From assembly GCF_000744945.1 (NCBI RefSeq), contig NZ_JQMX01000001.1, forward strand, positions 2,666,001 to 2,730,000: DNA of 64,000 bases, read 5' to 3'. The position numbers and the translations under genes were made by a program. Positions 56,042 through 64,000 of the stretch are shown one piece after another; within the stretch, counting starts at the first letter, position 1, and the number at the start of each line of letters is the position of its first letter. This DNA is from Carnobacterium maltaromaticum DSM 20342 (lineage in GTDB: Bacteria; Bacillota; Bacilli; Lactobacillales; Carnobacteriaceae). The notes beneath the pieces were generated by a model. That model was given only the letters and a program-made list of their open reading frames with translations. It was not told where the DNA came from and made no database searches.

Positions 56042-57646
56042 ATGGCAGTTATTTTTCAGACAAACAAGAAAACGGGCATTACTTATGCCTATCAGAATGA
56101 ACCCTACTGGGATAAGGAAAAGCAACAATCACGCGCTAAGAGGACACTGATTGGAAAAGTCGATCCGGTTACAGGTGAAATCGTCCCAACACGTTCGTAC
56201 AAAAAGAAACCGGCCCCGACTTCATCGGAAGTTAAGCCAGGGCCGATTCCAATGACACAAGTCCGAAGAATCTTCTATGGGGCAGGTTATCTGCTCGATC
56301 AAATTGGCAAGCAGACAGGCGTATACGCGGACCTTAAGGCCATCTTCCCGGAGCATTATAAGCAAATTCTGTCGATCGCCTATTACTTGATTCTCGAAGA
56401 GAATAACGCCTTGAGTCGTTTTTCCCATTGGCAAAAACTGCATCATCACCCGTATTGCCAGGATATTCCTTCACAACGAAGCAGCGACCTATTCCAAGCA
56501 ATCGATGAGGAAGGCCGGATGGCCTTCTTTCAGAAACAAGGCAACCGCCGGATGGAAAAGGAGTATTGGGCATTTGACACTACGTCGATATCGAGTTACT
56601 CAGAGGTCTTATCGCAAGTGAAGAAGGGACGAAACAAGGAACACGACCGCTTGCCACAAATCAACTTGGCACTCTTGTTTGGGGCGCAATCCGGACTGCC
56701 CTTTTATTACCGCAAGCTCTCCGGAAATATCACCGATGTTAAAACGGTTCGGCAACTCATGAAGGAATTTGATGTAATGGGCTACAAAAAGGTCAACGTG
56801 ATATTTGATCGAGGTTTTTACAGCAAGGATAATATCAACGCCTTGTATAAACACCACCAGAAATTCGTGATAGGAGTGCAACTCAAACTCAAATATGTCA
56901 AGGGTGTGTTGGAAGCGGAACGTGAGAACTTGAAACTTTGGTCAAACTTCGAAACACAGTTCACCACCTACGGTGTATGTCGCACAATAAACTGGGAATA
57001 CGAACAGGAACGTCCGTATAAAGGTGATGTGATAAAATTGGAAAAGCGCGCGTATCTGCATCTGTTCTACAATCCTGAAAAAGCGATTAAAGATCAGGTA
57101 GACATGAACGACTATCTGACAGCCCTTCACCAAGATCTGAAGGAAAATACACTAAAAGATTATCGTATGAAAGATTATGATAAGTACTTCGAAGTTACTG
57201 AGACACCTAAACGAGGGAAGAAAATCACGCCTAAAGAAGAGGCGATGCGCAATGCGGTTAGAAATTATGGTTACTTCGCCTTGCTTTCTAATGAGGTCAA
57301 TGATCCGTTTGAAGCGTTGTCTCTTTATCGCAGCAAGGATGTTGTTGAAAAAGCCTTCGGCAATTTAAAAGAGCGCCTCAACTTCAGAAGAATGCAAGTT
57401 TCATCCGAATTGTCCCTGAATGGGAAGCTTTTTGTGGAATTCATCGCCTTAATCTACTTATCCTACGTGAAAAAGAAGATGCAGGATGCCGAGCTATTTA
57501 ACCAATGGACCCTTCAAGGTGTACTGGACGAACTGGACATGATTGAATTATTTGAGGCCCCCGGGCACGGTCGCGTGTTGGGAGAGGTTACGACGAAGCA
57601 GAAGGAATTATACGAGGCGTTAGGCGTTGCCCTTCCCTCGTTATAA
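56042..57646 (+). CDS. DDE transposase of the IS (IS1634-like)
   Basis: The 534-residue transposase has the DDE core: WAFDTTSISSYSE carries the first Asp, KKVNVIFDRGFYSKDNIN the second, and the Glu in the YRSKDVVEKAFGNLKERL region the third. This pattern fits IS1634/IS4-type DDE enzymes. No frameshift or stop is seen, so it looks functional. RBS GAGGAG precedes the ATG. Codon use is more GC-rich than the host genes. Confidence 0.9.
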   Translation: MAVIFQTNKKTGITYAYQNEPYWDKEKQQSRAKRTLIGKVDPVTGEIVPTRSYKKKPAPTSSEVKPGPIPMTQVRRIFYGAGYLLDQIGKQTGVYADLKAIFPEHYKQILSIAYYLILEENNALSRFSHWQKLHHHPYCQDIPSQRSSDLFQAIDEEGRMAFFQKQGNRRMEKEYWAFDTTSISSYSEVLSQVKKGRNKEHDRLPQINLALLFGAQSGLPFYYRKLSGNITDVKTVRQLMKEFDVMGYKKVNVIFDRGFYSKDNINALYKHHQKFVIGVQLKLKYVKGVLEAERENLKLWSNFETQFTTYGVCRTINWEYEQERPYKGDVIKLEKRAYLHLFYNPEKAIKDQVDMNDYLTALHQDLKENTLKDYRMKDYDKYFEVTETPKRGKKITPKEEAMRNAVRNYGYFALLSNEVNDPFEALSLYRSKDVVEKAFGNLKERLNFRRMQVSSELSLNGKLFVEFIALIYLSYVKKKMQDAELFNQWTLQGVLDELDMIELFEAPGHGRVLGEVTTKQKELYEALGVALPSL

Positions 57647-57880
57647 ATTCCGGGAATTCAGGTTTTAACGCATGAATCAATTTATAGGAACTGAAAGTTA
57701 AAAAAAGTATTAGCTAAATATAAAAAAATTAGTAACGAATCACTTTTTTTTGTCAAAATACAACAGTTATCTAGAAAATTAAAGTGAATGACCGTTTTTA
57801 AGTTCTGTATAGTGGATAATATAGGGGAAAATCTCAATTATACTTAGCTTATCAAGGTTCATAGTTGTATCTAAATATCT

Positions 57881-57960
57881 AAAAGCCCATTTTTATGAGC
57901 CAATCCGTCGAGAAAAGATACATTGTATGTGTTTTCTACCTTATTTAGTCAGTTCAATCA
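57881..57960 (+). repeat. Degenerate dispersed-repeat copy before the adhesin gene
   Basis: CCCATTTTTATGAGCCAA and CGTCGAGAAAAGATA match the left arm of the repeat; the right arm is mostly lost. The gap 57669-57992 shows no gene otherwise. Confidence 0.5.
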
Positions 57961-57992
57961 ATCTTATAGTAATAATTAGGAGGAAATATGGA

Positions 57993-60900
57993 ATGAAAAA
58001 TAAGATCATTACGTTGTTTTTAGTCACAATGCTGGTTTTTCAAGTTTCAAGCCCAGCACTTATTTATGCGGAAGGAACGGCAACTGAAACCAACTCTAGC
58101 CAGCACGATGCTGAGATTCCTGCAACAGCAGAAAGTTCGTTGCCAACAGGAATTGCACCAGTTGAAGAACCTACTACGCAGGTAGAAAATGAAGAAAATT
58201 CAACTGAAGTAGATACACCTACTAAGCCAGAAGAAGTACCAACTTCAACTCAAGCTGAAGAAAATCAACCAGTAGAATCTAATGAAGTTAAGCCTGAGAC
58301 TACTAACAAACAGCCTGAAACTTTAATAGAAAAGGCACCAAAATTAGCTATTACAGATAATTTATTTACGAATATAAAAATGTATAAAATCAATGGAGAC
58401 GAAGTTAAAGAAAATGATATTATTCCGAATATGTCGGGAATTAAATTAAATATGACCTTTTCTTTTACAAATAAAAATTATCAAACAGGAGATACTTTTA
58501 CGACTCAGTTGCCGCCTCAAATAGCGATTGCCAAAGATTTATCTGGTGATTTCAGTCCGATGACATCAGCAAAATGGGCGATTAATGCAGCCACAAAAAA
58601 ATTAACAATTACTTTTTTAGAAGATAATATTGCCTCAGAAGAGTACAAATTGAGTTTAATTACTTCGTTAGAAAAAGTATCAAATAGTGCTGAAGAAAAC
58701 CAAGAAATTATATTTACAACGACTCCAAATGAAACGATTTATCATTTAGAAGTTACCTCAAACATTGATTCAGGAAAAAGTAGCACAGCTATTACAGTAG
58801 GGGATTTTAATCCAAAAACAGCTAAAATAGAATCAATATTTAATTTGGATCGGACAGATAGCGCGAATCGTCGATTTACAGTTGAGCCTTACCAAAGTGA
58901 TAGTAAATTAGTTTTTGATTCAGTAAAAGTTTCAACTAGTGATGTAGACTTTAATGGGGTACTAGTTGGAGAAAAAACGGAGTTGACGGAAGGCGTCGAC
59001 TTTCAAGTTACGAAAAAAAATAGTGGAACTTATCAAGCAACAGCAGAAATAAAATTAACGAATAAGTTAAATAAAAAAGCGATTATTGTTGAATCTTCCC
59101 TCTCAGGAATTAATGGAAAATCTTATATAGATGATTCAACTAGTGGCAATGAGTACAATTATTTTTATTCATATTCTTACACATATGAAGATGGGAAAAA
59201 TTCACAGTATTCATTTGCTAGTCAAAATTTCTACACGGTTCAGCCATTAACAACTAGTGGAAAAATCAATAAAGAGACAGGATTCATTGATTGGACAATT
59301 GATTATAATTTTAACGAACAACCGTTAACAACGATGTCGAAATTAACAACTGATCTGGCCAATCAAGGAGTTGAGTATATTCCTGATTCTTTAAAAATTG
59401 AAAAAATTGGATTTAACTATATTAGTGGAAATAACTATACAGTCATTGAACAAGGGGATGGTGCTGATCAGTGGGGAACCCCAAGCATCAACACTAATGG
59501 CACGATCCAAATGAATGCCAACGGTGCTACAAATCAAGCGTACCGTGTAACCTATTCAACTAAAATCACTGATCCTACTGAACGCGTGATTACGAATAAA
59601 ATCAGTGATGGCACTACGCAAAAAGAAGCAAAAATTAGTTTAATTCCAAATTTACTCCAAAAAGAGTCAGGTAAAATTGATGTCTTTAACCAGACAATGG
59701 AGTGGAGTATTACAATCAATGCTGAAAAATATACCATGAAAAATCCTGTTATTCATGACTATTTTATTGATTCAGTGGTCAGTCATACCTCTTTAACCGT
59801 TAAGAAAAAGTTGTCAGAAACACAATTTGAAAACTTGACGGAAGGAATTGATTATAAAGTCACTCTTTTTGATGAAACAGGGTCGCCAGTGGGTGCACAA
59901 CCCAATGTAAATGGGGCGCCAGCAAGTTTCAATGGTGGAGTTCGGATTGACCTTCTTGGGGAATACGCTCAATTGAAAGATACCCTAGTTGTGACTATCA
60001 ATACGAAATTAAATACTTCAGAAGAAGAAACAGAAATTAAAAATAAAGCTACGCTAAATTATGGGGATGTTCCCGGTGTAATCGAGTATGAAGCTAAAGG
60101 GACATTTATAGATCCTTACTACACAGGCGGGCAAAAAATGGGTGAAGCAGCTGTCTCAGATGGTCAGTATTTATACCAAAATTGGTTGATTTTAGTGAAC
60201 TCTAAAGGAAGTAACTTTAATCAAACAAGTCTATCGGATACGTTGCCATTAGGTAGTGAACTTGTACCAGGCTCATTGAGATTTGAGGAAGTAACTAGCC
60301 AGTCGATGTTAGATAACATGAGAAATTACTTGCGCTATGATTACAATTTAGTTCCAGTTGGAGATGATGTTTATCCAACAAAAATTGATACAGAAAACAA
60401 TGCTCTTAATTTAGAATTTAATAAACTGGGTAGTAAACGTGTCTATGTTAAATATAAAACACGAGTGAAAAAAGATTGGTACACCTACAATCAATTGAAA
60501 AATAAAGCGGTAGTCAAGTATGACACCAAAACGGCAGAATATGAAACAACCGTTTATGCATACAACTATGAAATGGCTTTAACTAAGGCAGTTACTTTAG
60601 ATAGTGCTAAAGAAAATGTAGCGAATTGGACAGTCACAACTAAAAGTATTTCAACAAACTTGCCAGTTGAAAATCCGGTGATTTCTGATACTTTGGATAA
60701 TGGCAGTACGAATGCGGCTTACGATCCAATTTCATTTGTCGTTAAAAATACGGCAACAGGTGAAAAAATAAGTAGTGATCACTATAGCTTGAAAATTACG
60801 GGGAATACTTTTACAATAACATTTACAGATTATAAAGCTGAAAGTAATATTCAAGTAACTTATAATACAATTAGCGAATTTCCAGGTGGAGTAAAAAGTA

Positions 60901-63134
60901 AAGCGCAGGTTGATTCAGCTAGTTATGTTGGTTTAAATGCGTATTACAGACAAGCTGAAGCTGCGATTAATTTAGGTTTCTCCAGTGGGAGTGGTTCTGG
61001 AATTGTAAAAACCGCTGATTTAACGATTTTAAAAGTCGATAATTTAGACGAAAGCACATTATTAGCTGGCGCTACTTTTGAAATTTTAAAAGCTGATGGA
61101 ACTGAAACTGGGTTGAAAGGTGATACAGATGCACAAGGTGAATTAACCTTTACTGGTTTGCCTTTGGGAGACTATCAACTAAAAGAAACCAAAGCACCAA
61201 CTGGTTATGACATTAATCCAGAATATAAAACAGGTAAATTGATCAGTTTAACTGAGTCGATGCTTCCAATTAAAGTGACAAATGAACGCACCTTTTTAAA
61301 TAGTGTTACTTTGAAAAAAACAGCTAAAGAATCAAATGAATCTTTAGCAGGGGCTGTTTTTGAATTACAAGATGAAACAGGCACTCCTTTAGAAAGTGCA
61401 TTAACAACGGATGTGAATGGTACCTTAACATTACAAGATTTGAAAGTTGGATCGTATCAATTTGTTGAAACCAAAGCTCCAACTGGGTATAAATTAGATG
61501 AAACTCCATTGACATTTGAAATCAAAAAGGGCCAAACAGAGAGTGTTGAAGTGGCAATGACGAACGAGTTGCTCCCTGGTGGTGTCGTACTAACTAAAAC
61601 CGATGAACAATCAGGTGAAACTTTACAAGGAGCCGTCTTTGAGCTTCAAAAGAATAACAAAGAAGTGATTCAAAGTGGATTAACTACTGATAATTTGGGT
61701 AAATTAGCTGTGGATGAATTGAAACCTGGTTCGTACCAGTTTGTTGAAACAAAAGCGCCAACAGGTTATGAACTAGATACAACACCAGTAGAATTTACGA
61801 TTGCAAAAAATCAAAGTGAAGCAACAGAAGTCACAATGACAAATAAACTAACGCCTAGTGGTATTGTGATTACTAAAACTGACGATCAAACTGGTGAAGT
61901 TTTAGCAGGAGCCGTTTTTGAGCTGCAAGATAGTGAAGGAAAACAAGTTCAAAGTACGTTAACAACGGATGAATCTGGTAAAATCTCCGTCAATGATTTA
62001 GCTCCAAATGCATACCAATTGGTTGAAACCAAAGCCCCAGTAGGCTACCAATTAGATGCAACTCCAGTTCCATTTAAAATTGGAAAAGGTCAAACGGAAG
62101 CTCTAAAAATAGCTATCACGAATAAAGCTAATCCTAGTAGCGTTCTATTAACTAAAGTGGATAGTCAAACAGGGACGGTTTTACAAGGAGCGATTTTTGA
62201 GTTGCAAGATCAAAGTGGAAAGGTTCTTCAAAGGGACTTAGTAACTAATGCTTCAGGCAAATTAGCTGTTTCAGGTTTAAAACCTGGTTCTTATCAATTT
62301 GTTGAAACCAAAGCTCCGACAGGCTATCAATTAAATCAAGAACCGGTTGTCTTTACGCTTGAAAAAGACCAGACTGAAGCTGTTAACATAACGGTTTCAA
62401 ATGAGTTGATTGCAGGTGTTGTGGTCTTAACAAAAATTGATGAGCGCAGTGGCGAAACATTAGCAGGTGCAGAATTTGATTTACAAGATAGCCAAGGGAA
62501 TAAATTGATTCAACATATGGTAACCGATGCTGCTGGAAAATTAGCTATCAATGATTTAAAAGCAAATGACTATCAGTTAGTTGAGACGAAAGCCCCAGCT
62601 GGTTATCAATTAGACCAAGAGCCAGTTATTTTTACAGTAGAAAAGGGGCAATCTTCTGCGCTTCAACTATCTAAAACAAATAAAGCGAAACAGCAAACAG
62701 TTAGGGTCCAAAAGAAAGATGCTAAAACAGATGAATTACTAGCAGGAGCTATCTTTGACTTACAAGATAAGGATGGAAAAGTTATCCAGAAGAACCTGGA
62801 AACAGGAGAAAATGGAACCTTAGAAATCTCAGATTTAGCTAATGGAGACTATCAATTGGTTGAAACCAAAGCTCCAACGGGCTATAAATTGGAACAAACG
62901 CCAATGAACTTTTCTATTGCTCAAGGTAGTGATTTGATTACGGTAGATAAATACAATGATCAACTAAATAATAAGACTTTACCACGAACATCAGTATCAA
63001 AAAATAATACCTATACGCTACCTAAAACAGGAGAAAATCCTTCTGTTAAATGGATGGTTATAGGAAGCTTAGTGGTAATGACAGCTATGTTAGCTTATAT
63101 AGTTCAAAGAAGAAAAGGGGAATTACTAAAATAA
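57993..63134 (+). CDS. Giant LPKTG adhesin with MSCRAMM-like N-terminus and seven SpaA/CnaB-type repeats
   Basis: The 1713-residue protein has a signal peptide (IITLFLVTMLVFQVSSPALIYAEG) and a Thr/Glu/Pro-rich spacer (about 30-110). Then comes a bacterial-adhesin beta region (NLFTNIKMYKINGDEVKEND and LTITFLEDN recall collagen-binding MSCRAMM folds) with several Ig-like modules. Seven tandem SpaA/CnaB-type modules follow, each with ...ETKAP.GY. An LPKTGENPSVK sortase signal, a hydrophobic helix and an RRKGELLK tail end the protein. The ATG at 57993 follows AGGAGG. It is probably attached by sortase to the wall and binds host or plant surfaces. Confidence 0.93.
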   Translation: MKNKIITLFLVTMLVFQVSSPALIYAEGTATETNSSQHDAEIPATAESSLPTGIAPVEEPTTQVENEENSTEVDTPTKPEEVPTSTQAEENQPVESNEVKPETTNKQPETLIEKAPKLAITDNLFTNIKMYKINGDEVKENDIIPNMSGIKLNMTFSFTNKNYQTGDTFTTQLPPQIAIAKDLSGDFSPMTSAKWAINAATKKLTITFLEDNIASEEYKLSLITSLEKVSNSAEENQEIIFTTTPNETIYHLEVTSNIDSGKSSTAITVGDFNPKTAKIESIFNLDRTDSANRRFTVEPYQSDSKLVFDSVKVSTSDVDFNGVLVGEKTELTEGVDFQVTKKNSGTYQATAEIKLTNKLNKKAIIVESSLSGINGKSYIDDSTSGNEYNYFYSYSYTYEDGKNSQYSFASQNFYTVQPLTTSGKINKETGFIDWTIDYNFNEQPLTTMSKLTTDLANQGVEYIPDSLKIEKIGFNYISGNNYTVIEQGDGADQWGTPSINTNGTIQMNANGATNQAYRVTYSTKITDPTERVITNKISDGTTQKEAKISLIPNLLQKESGKIDVFNQTMEWSITINAEKYTMKNPVIHDYFIDSVVSHTSLTVKKKLSETQFENLTEGIDYKVTLFDETGSPVGAQPNVNGAPASFNGGVRIDLLGEYAQLKDTLVVTINTKLNTSEEETEIKNKATLNYGDVPGVIEYEAKGTFIDPYYTGGQKMGEAAVSDGQYLYQNWLILVNSKGSNFNQTSLSDTLPLGSELVPGSLRFEEVTSQSMLDNMRNYLRYDYNLVPVGDDVYPTKIDTENNALNLEFNKLGSKRVYVKYKTRVKKDWYTYNQLKNKAVVKYDTKTAEYETTVYAYNYEMALTKAVTLDSAKENVANWTVTTKSISTNLPVENPVISDTLDNGSTNAAYDPISFVVKNTATGEKISSDHYSLKITGNTFTITFTDYKAESNIQVTYNTISEFPGGVKSKAQVDSASYVGLNAYYRQAEAAINLGFSSGSGSGIVKTADLTILKVDNLDESTLLAGATFEILKADGTETGLKGDTDAQGELTFTGLPLGDYQLKETKAPTGYDINPEYKTGKLISLTESMLPIKVTNERTFLNSVTLKKTAKESNESLAGAVFELQDETGTPLESALTTDVNGTLTLQDLKVGSYQFVETKAPTGYKLDETPLTFEIKKGQTESVEVAMTNELLPGGVVLTKTDEQSGETLQGAVFELQKNNKEVIQSGLTTDNLGKLAVDELKPGSYQFVETKAPTGYELDTTPVEFTIAKNQSEATEVTMTNKLTPSGIVITKTDDQTGEVLAGAVFELQDSEGKQVQSTLTTDESGKISVNDLAPNAYQLVETKAPVGYQLDATPVPFKIGKGQTEALKIAITNKANPSSVLLTKVDSQTGTVLQGAIFELQDQSGKVLQRDLVTNASGKLAVSGLKPGSYQFVETKAPTGYQLNQEPVVFTLEKDQTEAVNITVSNELIAGVVVLTKIDERSGETLAGAEFDLQDSQGNKLIQHMVTDAAGKLAINDLKANDYQLVETKAPAGYQLDQEPVIFTVEKGQSSALQLSKTNKAKQQTVRVQKKDAKTDELLAGAIFDLQDKDGKVIQKNLETGENGTLEISDLANGDYQLVETKAPTGYKLEQTPMNFSIAQGSDLITVDKYNDQLNNKTLPRTSVSKNNTYTLPKTGENPSVKWMVIGSLVVMTAMLAYIVQRRKGELLK
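61015..62940 (+). repeat. Seven tandem protein repeats (about 90 aa, 270 bp each) in the adhesin
   Basis: Each unit has L-x-K-x-D/T...L-x-G-A-x-F-x-L-Q-D...G-x-L/Y-x-x-x-ETKAP-x-GY. ETKAP occurs seven times between about 61190 and 62880. Recombination among the units could change the repeat number. Confidence 0.9.
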
Positions 63135-63165
63135 TGAACGCTTAATTTTAGTAACCACCAAGCGA

Positions 63166-63199
63166 AAACCCAATCCTGAATTTTTGGATTGGGTTTTTT
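63166..63199 (+). terminator. Terminator of the adhesin gene
   Basis: AACCCAATCC and GGATTGGGTT arms, then six T. Confidence 0.9.
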
Positions 63200-63391
63200 A
63201 GTGTTCAGTAAAATAAGGGTAACCTTTTATGTCAGATAATTAAGATTCGAAAATTATGTATAGTTAATAAATTCACTGTAAATGCCTTAGTATTTTATTA
63301 AATACTTAAAAAGTTAGGCGTGGCTAAAAATAATGTTTGACTAACCTTATATAGATGCTATAATAAGAATATCAAGATAAGGTTAACTTTA

Positions 63392-64000
63392 TTCGCAAGC
63401 CCCTTAAAACAAAAAATGGAACTTTCCTTTTGGAGAATTTCTTATTTTTCTAAAGTAGTTAAAATTGCCAAGCTTAAAAGGCTCAACAAACTTTTTATCA
63501 AGGCTAGTTCTTATGGGCCAGTCCTTCGGAAAAAAGATAAATTCCTAAAAAAGTAAAAAGATACTTTTCTTGAAATTTCCTATTTTTCTGCCAGGCCTAA
63601 AAGGCTCAACAAACTTTTTATCAGGCTAGTTCTTATGAGCCAACTCTTCGAGAAAAAGATGAAATTTCGAGGTGACAAAAAGCGTCACATCAAATTTCCC
63701 TATTTTCTTGCCAGAGCTAAACGGCTCAACAAACTTTTTATCAGGCTAGTTTTTATGAGCCAACTCTTCGAGAAAAAGATGAAATTTCGAGGTGACAAAA
63801 AGCGTCACATCAAATTTCCCTATTTTCTTGCCAGAGCTAAACGGCTCAACAAACTTTTTATCAGGCTAGTTTTTATGAGCCAACTCTTCGAGAAAAAGAT
63901 GAAATTTCGAGGTGACAAAAAGCGTCACATCAAATTTCCCTATTTTCTTGCCAGAGCTAAAAGGTTCAACAAACTTTTTATCAAGGCTAGTTCTTATGAG
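63392..64000 (+). repeat. Tandem array of the dispersed hairpin repeat (continues past the window)
   Basis: After a diverged first unit (63392-63500), the anchor GGCTAG occurs at 63502, 63624, 63744, 63864 and 63985, a period of 120-122 bp. The stretch from about 63650 to 63960 contains near-perfect copies (63661-63720, 63781-63840 and 63901-63960 are identical). Each unit has inverted arms GAGCC/GGCTC, GAAATTT/AAATTTC and GTGAC/GTCAC, so each can form a long hairpin. No gene is seen between 63200 and 64000. Confidence 0.9.

Larger units (their letters stand above)
55913..57668 (+). mobile_element. Insertion sequence with inverted repeats and 6-bp target duplication (IS1634-like)
   Basis: The element spans 55919-57662 (1744 bp). 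The left end is CCTGCATTCCCGAATT. The right end read inward is CCTGAATTCCCGGAATT. TTTTAA flanks both ends (55913-55918 and 57663-57668), a perfect target duplication, so the insertion is recent. The transposase gene fills it. A hairpin near the left end shields the gene from outside transcription. It is more GC-rich than its surroundings. The family name is from the transposase look and is tentative. Confidence 0.85.

Noticed and set aside
63392..64000. CRISPR-like array at the right edge
   Set aside because: The repeat unit is about 120 bp, repeats itself with no unique spacers between units, and no cas gene is near. It is a tandem hairpin repeat.

Overview
The window is low-GC Gram-positive chromosome, most probably from a Carnobacterium or a close lactic-acid-bacterial relative. 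The evidence is AT-rich codon use, strong AGGAGG-type ribosome binding sites, PTS operons with PRD-type regulation, WxL cell-surface genes, LPXTG proteins, an oleate hydratase, Mg-sensing M-box leaders, and the metG-tatD-rnmV-rsmA-veg order that is common in Firmicutes. The species is inferred, not proven. I saw no tRNA, rRNA or CRISPR array.

Left part (1-11.5 kb): the 3' end of a phage-type amidase, a small hypothetical gene, and a complete Fst-like type I toxin-antitoxin locus. Next is a beta-glucoside-type PTS operon (IIB, IIC, IIA, GH1 phosphoglycosidase, PRD activator). The GH1 enzyme has Gln where the catalytic acid/base Glu should be. Then come a small membrane HExxH protein, an Rrf2 regulator with two matching operators and an NAD(P)-binding partner, a metallo-beta-lactamase-fold lipoprotein that has lost its metal motif, DoxX and a YebC-family regulator.

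11.6-21.8 kb: a TetR regulator beside oleate hydratase, a Cof-type phosphatase, a small membrane protein, an NlpC/P60 peptidoglycan hydrolase, a PHP phosphatase, and an MgtA-type Mg2+ P-ATPase. Two M-box riboswitches lie upstream of the ATPase, and the distal one precedes a 65-residue protein of unknown function.

22.2-33.5 kb: a WxL cell-surface complex. It holds two Mga-like regulators, a large pectate-lyase-like WxL adhesin, a small LPQTG protein, two paralogous WxL proteins, a DUF916/DUF3324 membrane protein and an acidic secreted protein. bioY, with a biotin-operator-like palindrome, lies inside it. Two transcription units of the cluster share an upstream motif with fixed spacing.

33.6-51 kb: mostly housekeeping. 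UspA, a hotdog thioesterase with menB and menE, photolyase, metG, tatD, rnmV, rsmA, veg, a deaminase, exonuclease III, a Gfo/Idh/MocA oxidoreductase, a two-component system with a lipoprotein, and murB. A second Fst-like locus, with a frameshifted toxin, sits between rsmA and veg.

51-64 kb: a 25-residue peptide gene divergent from an HTH-TPR (PlcR/Rgg-like) regulator, which is a candidate new cell-cell signalling pair; a IIB-IIC PTS pair; a DUF72 protein; an intact IS with target duplications; and a 1713-residue LPKTG adhesin with seven SpaA/CnaB-type repeats. A roughly 120-bp hairpin repeat is dispersed through the window and forms a tandem array at the right edge.
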